Positions 1-8,977 of a stretch of 64,000 nt of DNA are shown piece after piece. This DNA is from Desulfobacterales bacterium (lineage in GTDB: Bacteria; Desulfobacterota; Desulfobacteria; Desulfobacterales; JAQWFD01), in the NCBI GenBank assembly GCA_028704555.1, contig JAQWFD010000011.1, positions 1 to 64,000 of the forward strand. Direction: 5' to 3'. A model generated the notes under the pieces. The model ran no database searches. It had not been told where the DNA came from and saw only the letters and a program-made list of their open reading frames with translations. Within the stretch, counting starts at the first letter, position 1. Each line of letters opens with the position of its first letter. Position numbers and translations under genes: made by a program.

Positions 1-1917
1 GCTGGTGTTCAAAAGGCGGACCCCGGAAACAGTGAGGTAGGCCCTTACTTCCACCTGGTTTTCTTTGATCCTGGAAGACACCCCCTTAAGCAGTCGATCG
101 CCCCCGTTTTCGGTGGCCACCGCTTCCATGGCGTTGGCCAGCCTGTCCTGAACGGCCACGACCTTGCCCATAGGACTTCCCACAGGGAGAACGGCAGTCA
201 CCTTGGCCGTATCCGACTCGACCCGTGACATCATGATCAAGCCAATGCGGCCGCTGAGCGCGTAGCTGATCACCACGATCAGCGCTGCCAGACCGAGGGC
301 CACAGTCAGGGTCCGCCAGCGGATGCAAAGATCCAGAAAGGGGCCGTAGGCCCTGTCGATGAAACGGGCCACCTGCCGGGTGAACCCCTGCTGCCAGCGT
401 TGCAGGCGATGGGTCCGCTGACTGGACAAACGGCGCTTGACGTGGGCCAGGTGGCCCGGCAGAATCAGCAGTGATTCGATCCAGGAAATAAGAAAAACAG
501 TAATAACCACCAGGGGAATAACTTTCCAGACCTTTCCCATTTCCCCGGGAATAAAAAAAAGGGGCAGAAAAGCCACCACGTTGGTCAGAATGGAAAAGGC
601 AATGGGCACCGCCACATCCCGGGCCCCGAGAACTGCAGCCTGCGCAAAGCTCATTCCCTGCTGCTGGTACTCGTAGATATTCTCGCCGGCAACGATGGCA
701 TCATCCACCACAATCCCCAGTGCAACGATAAAGGCAAACATGGAGATCATGTTGATCGACACCCCCATGGCAGGCAAAAAGAGCAGGCTGCCGAGAAAGG
801 CGGTGGGGATGCCCATGGTGACCCAGAAGGCCAGCCTGAATTCCAGAAAAATCCCGAGCATCACGAGTACCAGCGACAATCCCATGAAGGCGTTTTTCAG
901 CAGCAGTTCCAGACGCTGCTGGTAGACCTCGGATTGATCGCGGCTGATGTGCCACTCGATACCGGCGGGCAGGTCCTGCTCGATTTCACGCATGGTTGTG
1001 CGAACCGCCCCGGCAACGCCCATGGGAGTCTGGTCTCCGACCCGGTAAACATCAATACCGATACAGGGATGTCCGTCGTAAGCGGCGGACCGGTCGCTGT
1101 CCTCGAAATCTTCACGCACATCTGCGATATCTTCCAGATACACCACGCTGCCGTCGGCAGTGGTAACGATCGGAATCCGGGCAAACTCAACGGCCCAGTC
1201 GCGACGGTCTTTCATCCGCAGCAGGATATCCCCGCCGGCCGTATCAACCGAACCGCCGGGAATATCGGTCGATGCGCTATCAATGGTCTGGGCGATCCCG
1301 GTCAGGGTCAGACCGTAAGCCCGCAAACGCTCCTGAGGCACTTCAACCAGAATTTCATAGTCCCGAGCCCCGGCCAGCTCGACCTGGGTGATATCCGAAT
1401 TTTGCAACAACCGGTCACGCACCTGATCAGCCGTCCCGCGCAGTGCCATTTCCGGTACATCACCATAAAGATCGATGGCAAGCACCTCCCGAAGATGAGT
1501 GGCAAGGGAGACCTGTGGCTCATCGGCATCTTCGGGAAACGTGGTGATCCGATCGATCTCCTGTTTAATTTCCTGGTAGATTTTCTGCTGGTCACCCCCC
1601 TCTTCCAGCTCGGCATTGACCGTTCCGTTGCCCTCGGTAGCAGTGGCGGTCAGTTCTTTGACCCCGTCGATGGCACGGATGGCCTCCTCCACGGCCAGGA
1701 TGATCCCCTGCTCGACTTCTTCGGGGCTGGCCCCCGAGTAGGCGACGCTGATCGTCACCATGTCCAGGTCAAACTCGGGATAAACTTCCTGTTTGATGCG
1801 GGTGGTCATGAACAGTCCGCCCAGCAGCAGGAAAATCATCAGCAGGTTCGGTGTGACCCGGTTATGCACCATCCAGGAGATAGGACCACGGGCTTGCGAA
1901 ATTCGACTGTCACTCAT
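1..1917 (-). CDS. RND efflux permease, N-terminal part (runs off the window)
   Basis: Inner-membrane proton-driven pump of the RND (AcrB/MexB-like) superfamily. Only the first 639 residues are present; the frame is open to base 1. The N-terminus has the usual first membrane helix (ISWMVHNRVTPNLLMIFLLL) followed by a porter domain with the family pattern VYPEFDLDMVTISVAYSGAS. The helix-4 region reads GIVVDDAI, with the paired aspartates used for proton relay in RND pumps. The ATG overlaps the stop of the membrane-fusion gene by four bases (ATGA), so the two are translationally coupled. Together with the outer-membrane factor this makes a complete tripartite operon. Substrate (drug or metal) cannot be told; the DD pair and MFP type favour an organic-compound exporter, which is inference. 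Confidence 0.93.
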   Translation of the reverse strand, partial: MSDSRISQARGPISWMVHNRVTPNLLMIFLLLGGLFMTTRIKQEVYPEFDLDMVTISVAYSGASPEEVEQGIILAVEEAIRAIDGVKELTATATEGNGTVNAELEEGGDQQKIYQEIKQEIDRITTFPEDADEPQVSLATHLREVLAIDLYGDVPEMALRGTADQVRDRLLQNSDITQVELAGARDYEILVEVPQERLRAYGLTLTGIAQTIDSASTDIPGGSVDTAGGDILLRMKDRRDWAVEFARIPIVTTADGSVVYLEDIADVREDFEDSDRSAAYDGHPCIGIDVYRVGDQTPMGVAGAVRTTMREIEQDLPAGIEWHISRDQSEVYQQRLELLLKNAFMGLSLVLVMLGIFLEFRLAFWVTMGIPTAFLGSLLFLPAMGVSINMISMFAFIVALGIVVDDAIVAGENIYEYQQQGMSFAQAAVLGARDVAVPIAFSILTNVVAFLPLFFIPGEMGKVWKVIPLVVITVFLISWIESLLILPGHLAHVKRRLSSQRTHRLQRWQQGFTRQVARFIDRAYGPFLDLCIRWRTLTVALGLAALIVVISYALSGRIGLIMMSRVESDTAKVTAVLPVGSPMGKVVAVQDRLANAMEAVATENGGDRLLKGVSSRIKENQVEVRAYLTVSGVRLLNTS

Positions 1918-3260
1918 GACCGGTCCTCCTGTATGTCCGTAAGCCTTGTTGCGGCCCGGCCGGCTGTGTCATCCGCGGTACGCAGGGACATCCCTTCCAC
2001 AGGCGCGGCCAGGTCGGTGATGACCAGTCGTTCCCCCGGCTCAATGCCACCGGTGATCAATAATCGATCCATTCCCCGAAAGGCGATCTTAACCGGGCGG
2101 ATCGCAAGGCGCCCTTCGGCATCCATGACCCATACGCTGCTGCCGTTACGGATGAACTCACGCTCGATGGCCGCAGCCAGGGGCACCGCCTGACCCTGAA
2201 TCTCCACCCGTACGTAAGCGCCGATCAACATGCGGGGCTGGCCCGCACTATCTGCCTGCAGACTCAGGGGATCTTCCACCTGGACCAGCAGTCGCGCCAT
2301 ACGCCCCTGCTCCTCCAGGCCCGCTTCCAGCCGAATCACCCGGCCTTGCCGATAGACCCCGTCGCCCCAGGCAGCCGAGTCATAAATTTTTACCAGCGAC
2401 CCCGGATCCTTCTCGGTTTGCGGAATGCGGATCCAGCGCAATTGACTCACCGTCACCGATACTTCCACCCAGTAGGCATCGGTGCCGACCAGGGTAGCCA
2501 GTACGGTGGATTCGCTAACCCGGGTACCCTGATTTACCTCTCGTGACTGGACCACGGCATTGAACGGGGCCTTGATCTCGGTGCGTGCAAGATTAACCCG
2601 GGCCTGATCAAGCTTTGCCCGGGCCGCTTCCAGGGTGGCCCGCAGATTTTCCAACTGTGGCCGGCGCAGCATCAAAGCCCTTTCCTGGTCGCTGACTGTT
2701 TCACCCAACAGGTTGTATTCTTTTTGAGCGATAAGCTGATTGCCCTGCTCCAACTGCAGGTCTGACTCGACTTTGGCCACATCGGTGGCAAGTTCCCGCA
2801 CGGTCAGACGGTAGTCGGTGGGATCGATCTTGAGCAGCATCTCGTCCTTACGAAAATGGCCGCCGGGCACCAGATTACCGTTCAATTCGATGATCTCGCC
2901 ATTAACCTGCGGCTTCAATTCAACACTGCAGGCGGCGGCAACGGTCCCCATGCCGGAAATAACCGTCTGCTGGGGACCGTAATCCACAGTCCTGATTGAC
3001 ACCAGGGTCGCGTTTCGCGTCCGGGGTCCCGATTTTGCCTGAGGCCCGGTTTCCATCAGCCAGAGGGAGACGGCCACGGATGCGGCGATTACCACCAGCG
3101 GCAGCAGACCACGGAAAACAATGTTTTTCCAGCGCCGCTGGCGGCGGCTTTCAGTCCCCGCCCCGGGTATTTTATGATTATTGGGAATTAATATTTCTTG
3201 TTCTGACAGCATCTGTTTCACCTTTTGCCTTTTCTCTTTACTCGGACGTTCTTCCGTCAA
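1914..3260 (-). CDS. RND periplasmic adaptor (membrane-fusion protein, HlyD/AcrA family)
   Basis: 448-residue adaptor linking the RND pump to the outer-membrane channel. It has a cytoplasmic basic N-terminus, one membrane anchor at about residues 50-68 (GLLPLVVIAASVAVSLWLM), then the split lipoyl-like domain, a coiled-coil hairpin rich in Glu/Gln/Arg (about 150-220) and the beta-barrel part. The segment LARTEIKAPFNAVVQSREV is the classic second half of the biotinyl-lipoyl fold. Anchoring by a membrane helix rather than a lipobox separates it from AcrA itself. It lies 41 bp downstream of the TolC-type gene and overlaps the permease start by 4 bp. The N-terminus before the helix is rather long, and an internal start such as the Met at residue 18 is possible. 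Confidence 0.9.
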   Translation of the reverse strand: MTEERPSKEKRQKVKQMLSEQEILIPNNHKIPGAGTESRRQRRWKNIVFRGLLPLVVIAASVAVSLWLMETGPQAKSGPRTRNATLVSIRTVDYGPQQTVISGMGTVAAACSVELKPQVNGEIIELNGNLVPGGHFRKDEMLLKIDPTDYRLTVRELATDVAKVESDLQLEQGNQLIAQKEYNLLGETVSDQERALMLRRPQLENLRATLEAARAKLDQARVNLARTEIKAPFNAVVQSREVNQGTRVSESTVLATLVGTDAYWVEVSVTVSQLRWIRIPQTEKDPGSLVKIYDSAAWGDGVYRQGRVIRLEAGLEEQGRMARLLVQVEDPLSLQADSAGQPRMLIGAYVRVEIQGQAVPLAAAIEREFIRNGSSVWVMDAEGRLAIRPVKIAFRGMDRLLITGGIEPGERLVITDLAAPVEGMSLRTADDTAGRAATRLTDIQEDRS

Positions 3261-3301
3261 GTGAACGGGCGTTATTTATCTATAGTTGTATAAGCGTTGG
3301 A

Positions 3302-4786
3302 CTAATTCTGTTCCGGCCGCTCCAGCGCCCACCCCGTACCGAGAGCCCGGCACAGATCGATACGATCCTGCACCAGATCCCGTTTGGCGGTCAAAAGGCT
3401 CCGCTGAAGGGTCTGCCGGGAGAGCAGCGCATCAAGCACCCGCTGGTACTCCACCGTCCCCTGGAGATATCTGTCCTGCACCCGCTCAATAACCTGACCG
3501 GCCAGCGTCAGCTGCTTGTCGATGCTGGCGATGAGATCGCGCCGGCGCTGTTCCTGAACCAGAGCGTCCTCCACCTCTCCCAGAGCATCGAGAATGGTTT
3601 GGCCGTAGGTATGCAGCGCTTCGGCGGCGACGGCACGGGTCCGGTCGACCTCGGCCTTGCGCAAGCCCCCATCGATAATCGGGGACACCAGATTGGCGGC
3701 CAGCGTTGCCAGCCAGTTGTCAAACAGATCCCGGGTGTGCACACCCGAGGTGTCTACCCCGGCGGTGAGGCTCAGCGTGGGAAAGCGGTCGGCAATGGCC
3801 GCAGCCAGGTCGCTGTCAGCCGCCAGAACACTAAAATAAGCGCTGCGGATATCCGGACGGCGTTGTATCAATTCGGAAGGCAGACCCGATTGTGGCATTG
3901 GCGGCAGGTTTATCAACGCTGCAACCTGCGGCGCCACTTTCTGCCGGGGCGGATATCCGAGCAGGATTGCCAATTGGTGCTCCAAAACCGTGGCCTGGGC
4001 CAGCGCCTGGGCTTTTTCTCCCTGGTTGGCCTCTACCAGTTGCCGCTGTTGCAGCATATCGGCGATGCCGACCTGGCCGGTGTGGAACTGCAACGTCACC
4101 AGCTCGAGAACCTTTTCATTGGTAACAATCTGCGCATCCAGCAGTTCCAGTTGCCCGTACTGTTCGACCAACTGATACCAGGTACCGGCTACCTGGGCTG
4201 AGAGGGTCAGGGCCGCTGCCCGGAGGTCCTGCGCGTTGGCTTGTGCTTCAAATGCGGCAGCATCGCGACTGGATTGGATCCGTCCCCACAGGTCCAGCTC
4301 GTAACTGGCGGCAAGCCCCAGGGAATAGCTGTGGCCTTCATCTGTCTCGCCGTATTCGCGGAAACGGTTTCGCGAGTTCTCGACCTCGACATCGAGCGAC
4401 GGGAAAAGATCCGCCCCGGCACTGCGCGCCAGGGCCTGGGCCTGACGGAGGCGATCCCAGGCAGTCTTAAGATCGAAGTTATTTATCAACGCTTGATCGA
4501 TGAGCCCGCTCAGCACCGGATCATCAAAGGATTTCCACCACTTGTCAGACAACGGCGAAGTGCCGGATTCGGAGAACTGTTCCGGAACCGCAACCGGTGT
4601 CTTGAGCGAATGAATCACCGGGCTGCAACCCGAGGCCAACGCCACCATCATAACTATCAGCACCACCCGGGCCCACGACCGCCCAATCGACGGCTCAGCG
4701 CACCTTAAAGTATTTTCGTTTCTGATTTCCATCCTGCTATTTCTCAAACGAACCCACCCCTGATTTTTCTTTTCTGTTGTCACCAT
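3302..4786 (-). CDS. RND outer-membrane factor lipoprotein (NodT/TolC family)
   Basis: 494-residue outer-membrane channel subunit of the efflux system. A hydrophobic signal followed by the lipobox LASGC (about residues 50-54) shows that it is a lipoprotein. Two tandem OEP repeats follow: the WWKSFDDPVLSGLIDQAL start and SYELDLWGRI are typical of the NodT branch. It is the first gene of the minus-strand operon. The chosen start is the longest frame, but the signal peptide sits about 35 residues in. The Met at residue 19 (base 4732) gives a more normal signal peptide and may be the true start; neither has a strong Shine-Dalgarno site. A relic of a MITE terminus lies immediately upstream at 4797-4825. 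Confidence 0.9.
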   Translation of the reverse strand: MVTTEKKNQGWVRLRNSRMEIRNENTLRCAEPSIGRSWARVVLIVMMVALASGCSPVIHSLKTPVAVPEQFSESGTSPLSDKWWKSFDDPVLSGLIDQALINNFDLKTAWDRLRQAQALARSAGADLFPSLDVEVENSRNRFREYGETDEGHSYSLGLAASYELDLWGRIQSSRDAAAFEAQANAQDLRAAALTLSAQVAGTWYQLVEQYGQLELLDAQIVTNEKVLELVTLQFHTGQVGIADMLQQRQLVEANQGEKAQALAQATVLEHQLAILLGYPPRQKVAPQVAALINLPPMPQSGLPSELIQRRPDIRSAYFSVLAADSDLAAAIADRFPTLSLTAGVDTSGVHTRDLFDNWLATLAANLVSPIIDGGLRKAEVDRTRAVAAEALHTYGQTILDALGEVEDALVQEQRRRDLIASIDKQLTLAGQVIERVQDRYLQGTVEYQRVLDALLSRQTLQRSLLTAKRDLVQDRIDLCRALGTGWALERPEQN

Positions 4787-4796
4787 AATATTTTTC

Positions 4797-4825
4797 GGGC
4801 TTGATCATATCTTCGGCCACATTTT
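4797..4825. repeat. Solo MITE terminus in the efflux/two-component intergenic region
   Basis: By eye, 24 of 27 bases match the terminal repeat of the hairpin elements at 9259-9513 and 11259-11522 (consensus start GGGCTTGATCATAACTGCGG). No second terminus or internal arm is recognisable nearby, so this is a relic end. It lies about 10 bp before the longest possible start of the outer-membrane-factor gene and may supply part of its leader. Confidence 0.6.
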
Positions 4826-4868
4826 CATCCGTATAGCTTCGGATTTAAAATTAAAATAGCCGACGAAT

Positions 4869-4916
4869 GTAAAGAAAGTTTGTGGTTCAGGGACAAAATT
4901 GTAAAGAGTTTGTAAA
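4869..4916. promoter_or_regulatory. CpxR-like GTAAA direct repeats between the RND operon and the two-component genes
   Basis: GTAAA occurs at 4869, 4901 and 4912. The last two are spaced 11 bp apart (GTAAA-N6-GTAAA), which matches the CpxR-type box GTAAA-N4-8-GTAAA. The position, upstream of both the regulator operon and the divergent efflux operon, suits autoregulation plus control of the pump. This is a prediction from motif and context. Confidence 0.55.
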
Positions 4917-4990
4917 GTGGATTGCCTTGGTGTTATAAATGCTGTAAATAATTGAGATCATTGAGTTGAATAAATAAAGCGGGGATAATC

Positions 4991-5731
4991 ATGACGCATC
5001 CGGACACTTTACTGACAAAACTGAAAATATTAATCATTGATGATGACCAAAAGCTGTGTCGGCTTGTGGCAGACTATCTGGAGCCCATGGGCTACGATGT
5101 AGAGGCGGCCCACACGGGAGCCCGGGGGCTGGAAATGATCCAGGCCGGTGACTATCAAGCGGTGATTCTCGATGTTATGATGCCCGGTATGGACGGATTT
5201 GAGGTTTTAAAACGGTTGCGCAGAGAATCAAACATACCGGTTCTGATGCTCAGTGCGCTGGGTGAAGAAACCGACAGAATCGTAGGCCTTGAGATGGGGG
5301 CAGATGATTATCTTCCCAAAACCTTCTCCTCACGTGAACTTTTAGCACGCCTTCGCGCCGTTACCCGCCGCCATACCACATCCGGACATCAGGCTGAGAC
5401 AGCGCCAGCGGATAAAAGCTTGATATTCGGGGAGCTAAAAATCGACCCTGGCTCCCGAACGGCCCGTTTAGGGACAACCCCACTGAACTTGACGCCGGTT
5501 GAATACGATCTGTTGACCAGCCTGGCCAGATCCCCCGGCCGGGTTCTGACCCGGGATCAGCTCCTGGATGCCGTGGCCGGCAGGAGCTACGATGTTTTTG
5601 ACCGCTCCATCGATGTCCACATCTCCTCGTTGCGACGCAAGCTTGGAGAAGATCCCCGCAAGCCCGGATTCATCCAGACGGTTCGGACCGCCGGATATAT
5701 GTTCAATTATCCGGGAGATGAGAAATCATGA
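4991..5731 (+). CDS. OmpR/CpxR-family response regulator
   Basis: 246-residue two-domain regulator. The receiver domain (about 12-125) has acidic residues D17/D18, phospho-acceptor D61 in VILDVMMPGMDGF, and the conserved lysine K110. A winged-helix Trans_reg_C domain follows (about 145-240), with the typical end DVHISSLRRKLGE...IQTVRTAGYMF. The residue after K110 is Thr (YLPKTFS) where nearly all receivers have Pro (KPF); this may alter the beta5-alpha5 face. The gene overlaps the kinase gene by 4 bp (ATGA), so they are coupled, and it diverges from the RND operon, which it probably controls. Start is the ATG after an AGCGGGGAT leader. Confidence 0.93.
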   Translation: MTHPDTLLTKLKILIIDDDQKLCRLVADYLEPMGYDVEAAHTGARGLEMIQAGDYQAVILDVMMPGMDGFEVLKRLRRESNIPVLMLSALGEETDRIVGLEMGADDYLPKTFSSRELLARLRAVTRRHTTSGHQAETAPADKSLIFGELKIDPGSRTARLGTTPLNLTPVEYDLLTSLARSPGRVLTRDQLLDAVAGRSYDVFDRSIDVHISSLRRKLGEDPRKPGFIQTVRTAGYMFNYPGDEKS

Positions 5732-7251
5732 AACCAGTGTCCTCTTTATTTGCAAAAATTCTGTCCTGGTTCTTTTTAAACCTGATTCTGGTAATCGCGG
5801 CCCTATCGTTATTTTTTGCCTTCCAGCCCCAGGTGGATCTGCATGCGATTTTCGGAAAACAGGGCTCCAATCGCCTGCGCACCGCCGGAATGTTGATTTC
5901 CCATGATCTGAACCAGACGCTGCCGGCGAACTGGCCGGATATACTTGCCAGGCATTCACAGATCCACCAGGTGGATTTTGCGCTTATTCTTGAAGATGGT
6001 TCCCGCTTCTTTTCAAAAGATATGCAGCTGCCTGAAGAAATAACTGCAAGAGTGACGGGCGCTTTGCAACGCTCCCCTCACCCTGGCCGGTTTCCCCCGC
6101 CCTCTTTGATCGACGATCCTCCAAGGCATCTGAAACAGCACAAGGTTGATGGTGACGATGAATTTCTAAAAAAAATCACCAAGAAAAATCCACCCTTACG
6201 CGCCGTTGAGCTTGATCAAAGGCCCCGTTTGACGATGCGGACAAAGCATCCGACCCGTTACTGGACAGGAATTGGCATTCCGGTGTCACCTGGTCCATTG
6301 CGCCATCCTGCCCCGGCACTGCTGTTGGCTGTTTCAGATTCCATAACGGGAAATGGTTTTTTTTTCGACCCCCTTCCCTGGATGATCGTCGCAGGAACGG
6401 TGATACTGATTTCGGTTCTGTTTTGGATTCCGATGGTCAAAAACATCACTCGGCCCCTGACCCGCATGACCCGCGCAACCGAAGAAATTGCCAAAGGACG
6501 CTTTGATGTGGCTATCCACGAACCCCGGGGCGATGAAATCGGACGTCTGGCAAAAGCGATAAACCACATGACCTCACGGTTGTCCGATTTCGTGAAGGGC
6601 CAGAAACGATTTTTAGGCGATGTAGCCCATGAACTGGGCTCTCCCATCGCCCGGATTCAATTCGGCCTCGGTGCACTGGAACAGCGCGTGCAGGGGGATA
6701 ACCGACAGCGGGTGGTTGAGGTAATGGAGGATGTTGACCACATGTCCAAACTGGTCAACGAGCTGCTCGCCTTTTCGCGGGCAGAAATGAAAACGAGAAC
6801 GATCCTGCTGGAATCAATCGATCTGCTTCCTGTGGTTCAAGAGGCGGTAAAGCGGGAGAACCTGCCGGAGGTTAAAATCATCGCAAACGTAGATCCCGAA
6901 ATCCGCGTTGTTGCATCCGCCGAGCTGTTGACCCGGGCACTTGCCAATCTTATAAGAAATGCCGTCAAATATGCCGGAGATGCCGGAGCGATTTATATTT
7001 CCGCCGAAAAGAACAAAGATGAGATCGCAATAGAGGTGAGGGACACCGGCCCCGGTGTTGCCGAAGATCTGCTTGATCAACTTTTCGAGCCTTTCTTCCG
7101 CCCCGAACCTTCCCGAGATCGGAATTCCGGTGGTGTCGGCCTTGGACTGGCAATCGTGAAAACCTGCGTTGAAACCTGCCAGGGAACGGTCTCTGCCCGC
7201 AACCTGAAGCCCAAAGGCTTTGCAGTTACCATCACCTTAAAAACCTTATGA
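5728..7251 (+). CDS. Sensor histidine kinase (CpxA-like)
   Basis: 507-residue inner-membrane kinase partner of the regulator just upstream. Membrane helix 1 lies at about 8-32, then a ~185-residue periplasmic sensor, helix 2 at about 218-238, and HAMP (ITRPLTRMTRATEEIAKG). HisKA has the phospho-accepting H301 in DVAHELGSPIARIQ. HATPase_c has an N box (NLIRNAVKYAG), a G1 box (DTGPGV) and a G2 box (GGVGLGLAIVK). The H-box reads HELGSP rather than the common HELRSP/HELKTP; CpxA-type kinases often have this form. The likely input is envelope stress or a toxic compound, by analogy with CpxA and from the neighbouring efflux operon. No clear terminator follows. Confidence 0.92.
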   Translation: MKPVSSLFAKILSWFFLNLILVIAALSLFFAFQPQVDLHAIFGKQGSNRLRTAGMLISHDLNQTLPANWPDILARHSQIHQVDFALILEDGSRFFSKDMQLPEEITARVTGALQRSPHPGRFPPPSLIDDPPRHLKQHKVDGDDEFLKKITKKNPPLRAVELDQRPRLTMRTKHPTRYWTGIGIPVSPGPLRHPAPALLLAVSDSITGNGFFFDPLPWMIVAGTVILISVLFWIPMVKNITRPLTRMTRATEEIAKGRFDVAIHEPRGDEIGRLAKAINHMTSRLSDFVKGQKRFLGDVAHELGSPIARIQFGLGALEQRVQGDNRQRVVEVMEDVDHMSKLVNELLAFSRAEMKTRTILLESIDLLPVVQEAVKRENLPEVKIIANVDPEIRVVASAELLTRALANLIRNAVKYAGDAGAIYISAEKNKDEIAIEVRDTGPGVAEDLLDQLFEPFFRPEPSRDRNSGGVGLGLAIVKTCVETCQGTVSARNLKPKGFAVTITLKTL

Positions 7252-7351
7252 GAAAACCGCAACCATGAGTGCAGATTAAAAATCTTGTCCACAGATTTTC
7301 ACAGATTTAAAAAAAAAAAATAAATTCCGGTATGTTCCATTTAAGAAAAAT

Positions 7352-7455
7352 CGGGTTTGATCATAACTGCGGTCATATTCTCTTACGTGTAATTTCGAAG
7401 TCCCGTCCGTTCCAGGCATCCGACATTGCACAATCCGGGAAAAAGGATGCCAGAG
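7352..7455. repeat. MITE-like hairpin element, left arm only
   Basis: Begins with the terminal repeat (CGGGTTTGATCATAACTGCG) and follows the left arm of the full elements (TCTTACGTGTAATTTCGAAG, then GTCCCGTCCGTT and a CAATCCGGGAAAA stretch). It then fades out at about 7455 with no right terminus. Confidence 0.65.
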
Positions 7456-7502
7456 CACCTGATAGATATTAAACGCTGAAAAAGGATAATTATGAAAAAA
7501 TG

Positions 7503-7648
7503 GGGGTTGGTCATAAGTGCGGCCACAATGTCACGGGGTCCGTCCCGCCCATTGCCGACTTCTCCAGCACGATCCGGGGGATGCCGGCAATGGGCGGGAC
7601 TCAGAGACTACGCACAGCAAAATATGGCCGCAGTTATGATCAAGCCCC
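7503..7648. repeat. MITE-like hairpin element, short form
   Basis: 146-bp element with imperfect terminal inverted repeats: left GGGGTTGGTCATAAGTGCGG, right the reverse complement of GGGGCTTGATCATAACTGCG. Its core is an almost perfect hairpin, GTCCCGCCCATTGCCG facing CGGCAATGGGCGGGAC. The long inner arms of the ~260-bp forms are missing, so this looks like an internal-deletion derivative. It abuts the transposase remnant at 7651. Confidence 0.75.
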
Positions 7649-7650
7649 GT

Positions 7651-7829
7651 TTTTGCTATCGGACCCGGTATTTTACCGATTCTGGTATCATCGGCTCCCG
7701 CGAGTTTGTCTTGCGGCACTACCAGAATTTCAGGCACCTGTTTCAATCGAAAAATGAAAAAAACCAAAACCCGTGAAGGGGCTTTCCGGGATGTATTCCC
7801 TCAAGCGGCTTTCAGAAAGTATCGACTAA
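7651..7829 (+). pseudogene. REP-associated (Y1/IS200-like) transposase, C-terminal remnant
   Basis: Frame 7651-7773 encodes RTRYFTDSGIIGSREFV followed by YQNFRHLFQSKNEK. After a one-base slip in an A-run at about 7756-7763 the next frame reads KPKPVKGLSGMYSLKRLSES and stops at 7827-7829. Both pieces match the C-terminal tail I know from RAYT-type transposases (IIGS.EFV ... GMYSLKRL.E). The catalytic HUH and Tyr region is absent; upstream sequence is replaced by the short hairpin element ending at 7648. It is a dead fragment. Confidence 0.6.
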
Positions 7830-8282
7830 CATCCGGATCAGCAATTGATTCGAAGAAAAAATTTAATGGCACGCGCAAATTTTCAGTTACCGAAGCACTG
7901 CTTTATTGCCCGGATGTACGTGATACATCAAATCCCTTGCGGACTTGCTGTACTGATGCGGCGTCTTTTAATCGGATATGCGGTCAGTTTCGGCCATCGG
8001 AACAAATGCCATGTGTATATAATTGTTGCGTAACACGACAGGCTCGTGCCAGTTCTGCATAATACTCTTCCCCACCTGATAAGTGAGCCGCTCCGCGCTC
8101 CACTTATCGTACGCGGATGCTTCACTCGATACGCAGATCATAGATGGATTGCACAATCAACCTGCTTTTGTAATTTCTTCCTATTGCAGGCTATTTCTCA
8201 GCTTAAAAATACACCTAAAAAAACTCAATTTTTGTCTTGACGATGAGTTAACCGAGGTATATAAGCCACAAACTGAATTTTC
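7830..8282. other. Intergenic, no gene recognised
   Basis: I see no convincing coding frame or known element. One hairpin lies at about 8079-8108 (ATAAGTGAGCCG, short loop, CGCTCCACTTAT, imperfect). The region belongs to the decayed accessory zone. Confidence 0.5.
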
Positions 8283-8460
8283 GATCCTTGTTTTTCTGGA
8301 TATGACGTTCAGACCCACGAAAAGAGTCGTTCGGTGATGAAATATATGTAAGCAACAATTGCAATATTGAAAAAAATGATTATATTTCCAAAATGTGGGT
8401 AAATAAACACTCATTAAAATAAATTTAAACATCAAAACAATCAGGAGCGTAAGACAAGCA

Positions 8461-8610
8461 ATGCGTAAGACAGTAAGACAGACCGCCAACAAGGGGAACA
8501 ATGCCATCAGTTCAAACGGTAAAAAGACTCCATTTAAAAGCATTCGAAACGGATATTCGGCCATGATCGAATATGTGCTGTATTTAAACGATCGAATGAA
8601 TAAAGAGTAG
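8461..8610 (+). CDS. Small basic hypothetical protein, repeat unit 1
   Basis: 49-residue ORF (MRKTVRQTANKGNNAIS...YLNDRMNKE), rich in Lys, Arg and Asn, with no hydrophobic segment. An AGGAG sits 13 bases before the ATG, a rather long spacing. The same protein is encoded 367 bp downstream. No family recognised. The opposite-strand ORF is an equally possible product, so coding is uncertain. Confidence 0.35.
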   Translation: MRKTVRQTANKGNNAISSNGKKTPFKSIRNGYSAMIEYVLYLNDRMNKE

Positions 8611-8827
8611 CCGTATTAATTTTAAACAAATACTGATTAATATTGAGTTTCAATCCTTGTTTTTCTGGATATGACGTTCAGACCCACGAAAAGAGTCGTT
8701 CGGGGTGAATATATGTAAGCAACAATTGCAATATTGAAAAAAATGATTATATTTTCTAAGTATGGGTAAATAAACACTCATTAAAATAAATTTAAACATC
8801 AAAACAATCAGGAGCGTAAGACAAGCA

Positions 8828-8977
8828 ATGCGTAAGACAGTAAGACAGACCGCCAACAAGGGGAACAATGCCATCAGTTCAAACGGTAAAAAGACCCCAT
8901 TTAAAAGCATTCGAAACGGATATTCGGCCATGATCGAATATGTGCTGTATTTAAACGATCGAATGAATAAAGAGTAA
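8828..8977 (+). CDS. Small basic hypothetical protein, repeat unit 2
   Basis: Encodes the same 49 residues as the ORF at 8461-8610. The only differences noticed are ACT to ACC (Thr, silent) and the stop codon TAG to TAA. It has the same AGGAG leader. Function unknown; it could be non-coding DNA preserved by recent duplication. Confidence 0.35.
   Translation: MRKTVRQTANKGNNAISSNGKKTPFKSIRNGYSAMIEYVLYLNDRMNKE

Noticed and set aside
934-2193. Long plus-strand ORF of 419 codons opposite the efflux genes
   Set aside because: It is the antisense shadow of the RND permease and adaptor; no family, and the minus frame has clear motifs.
2996-4201. 401-codon plus-strand ORF
   Set aside because: Antisense of the adaptor and outer-membrane-factor genes with no recognisable domain.
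8181-8564. Hydrophobic 127-codon minus ORF in the tandem repeat as a definite membrane protein
   Set aside because: The sense frame is rich in AAG/AAA, which reads as Leu/Phe-rich in antisense; without a ribosome site or homologue I only mention it.
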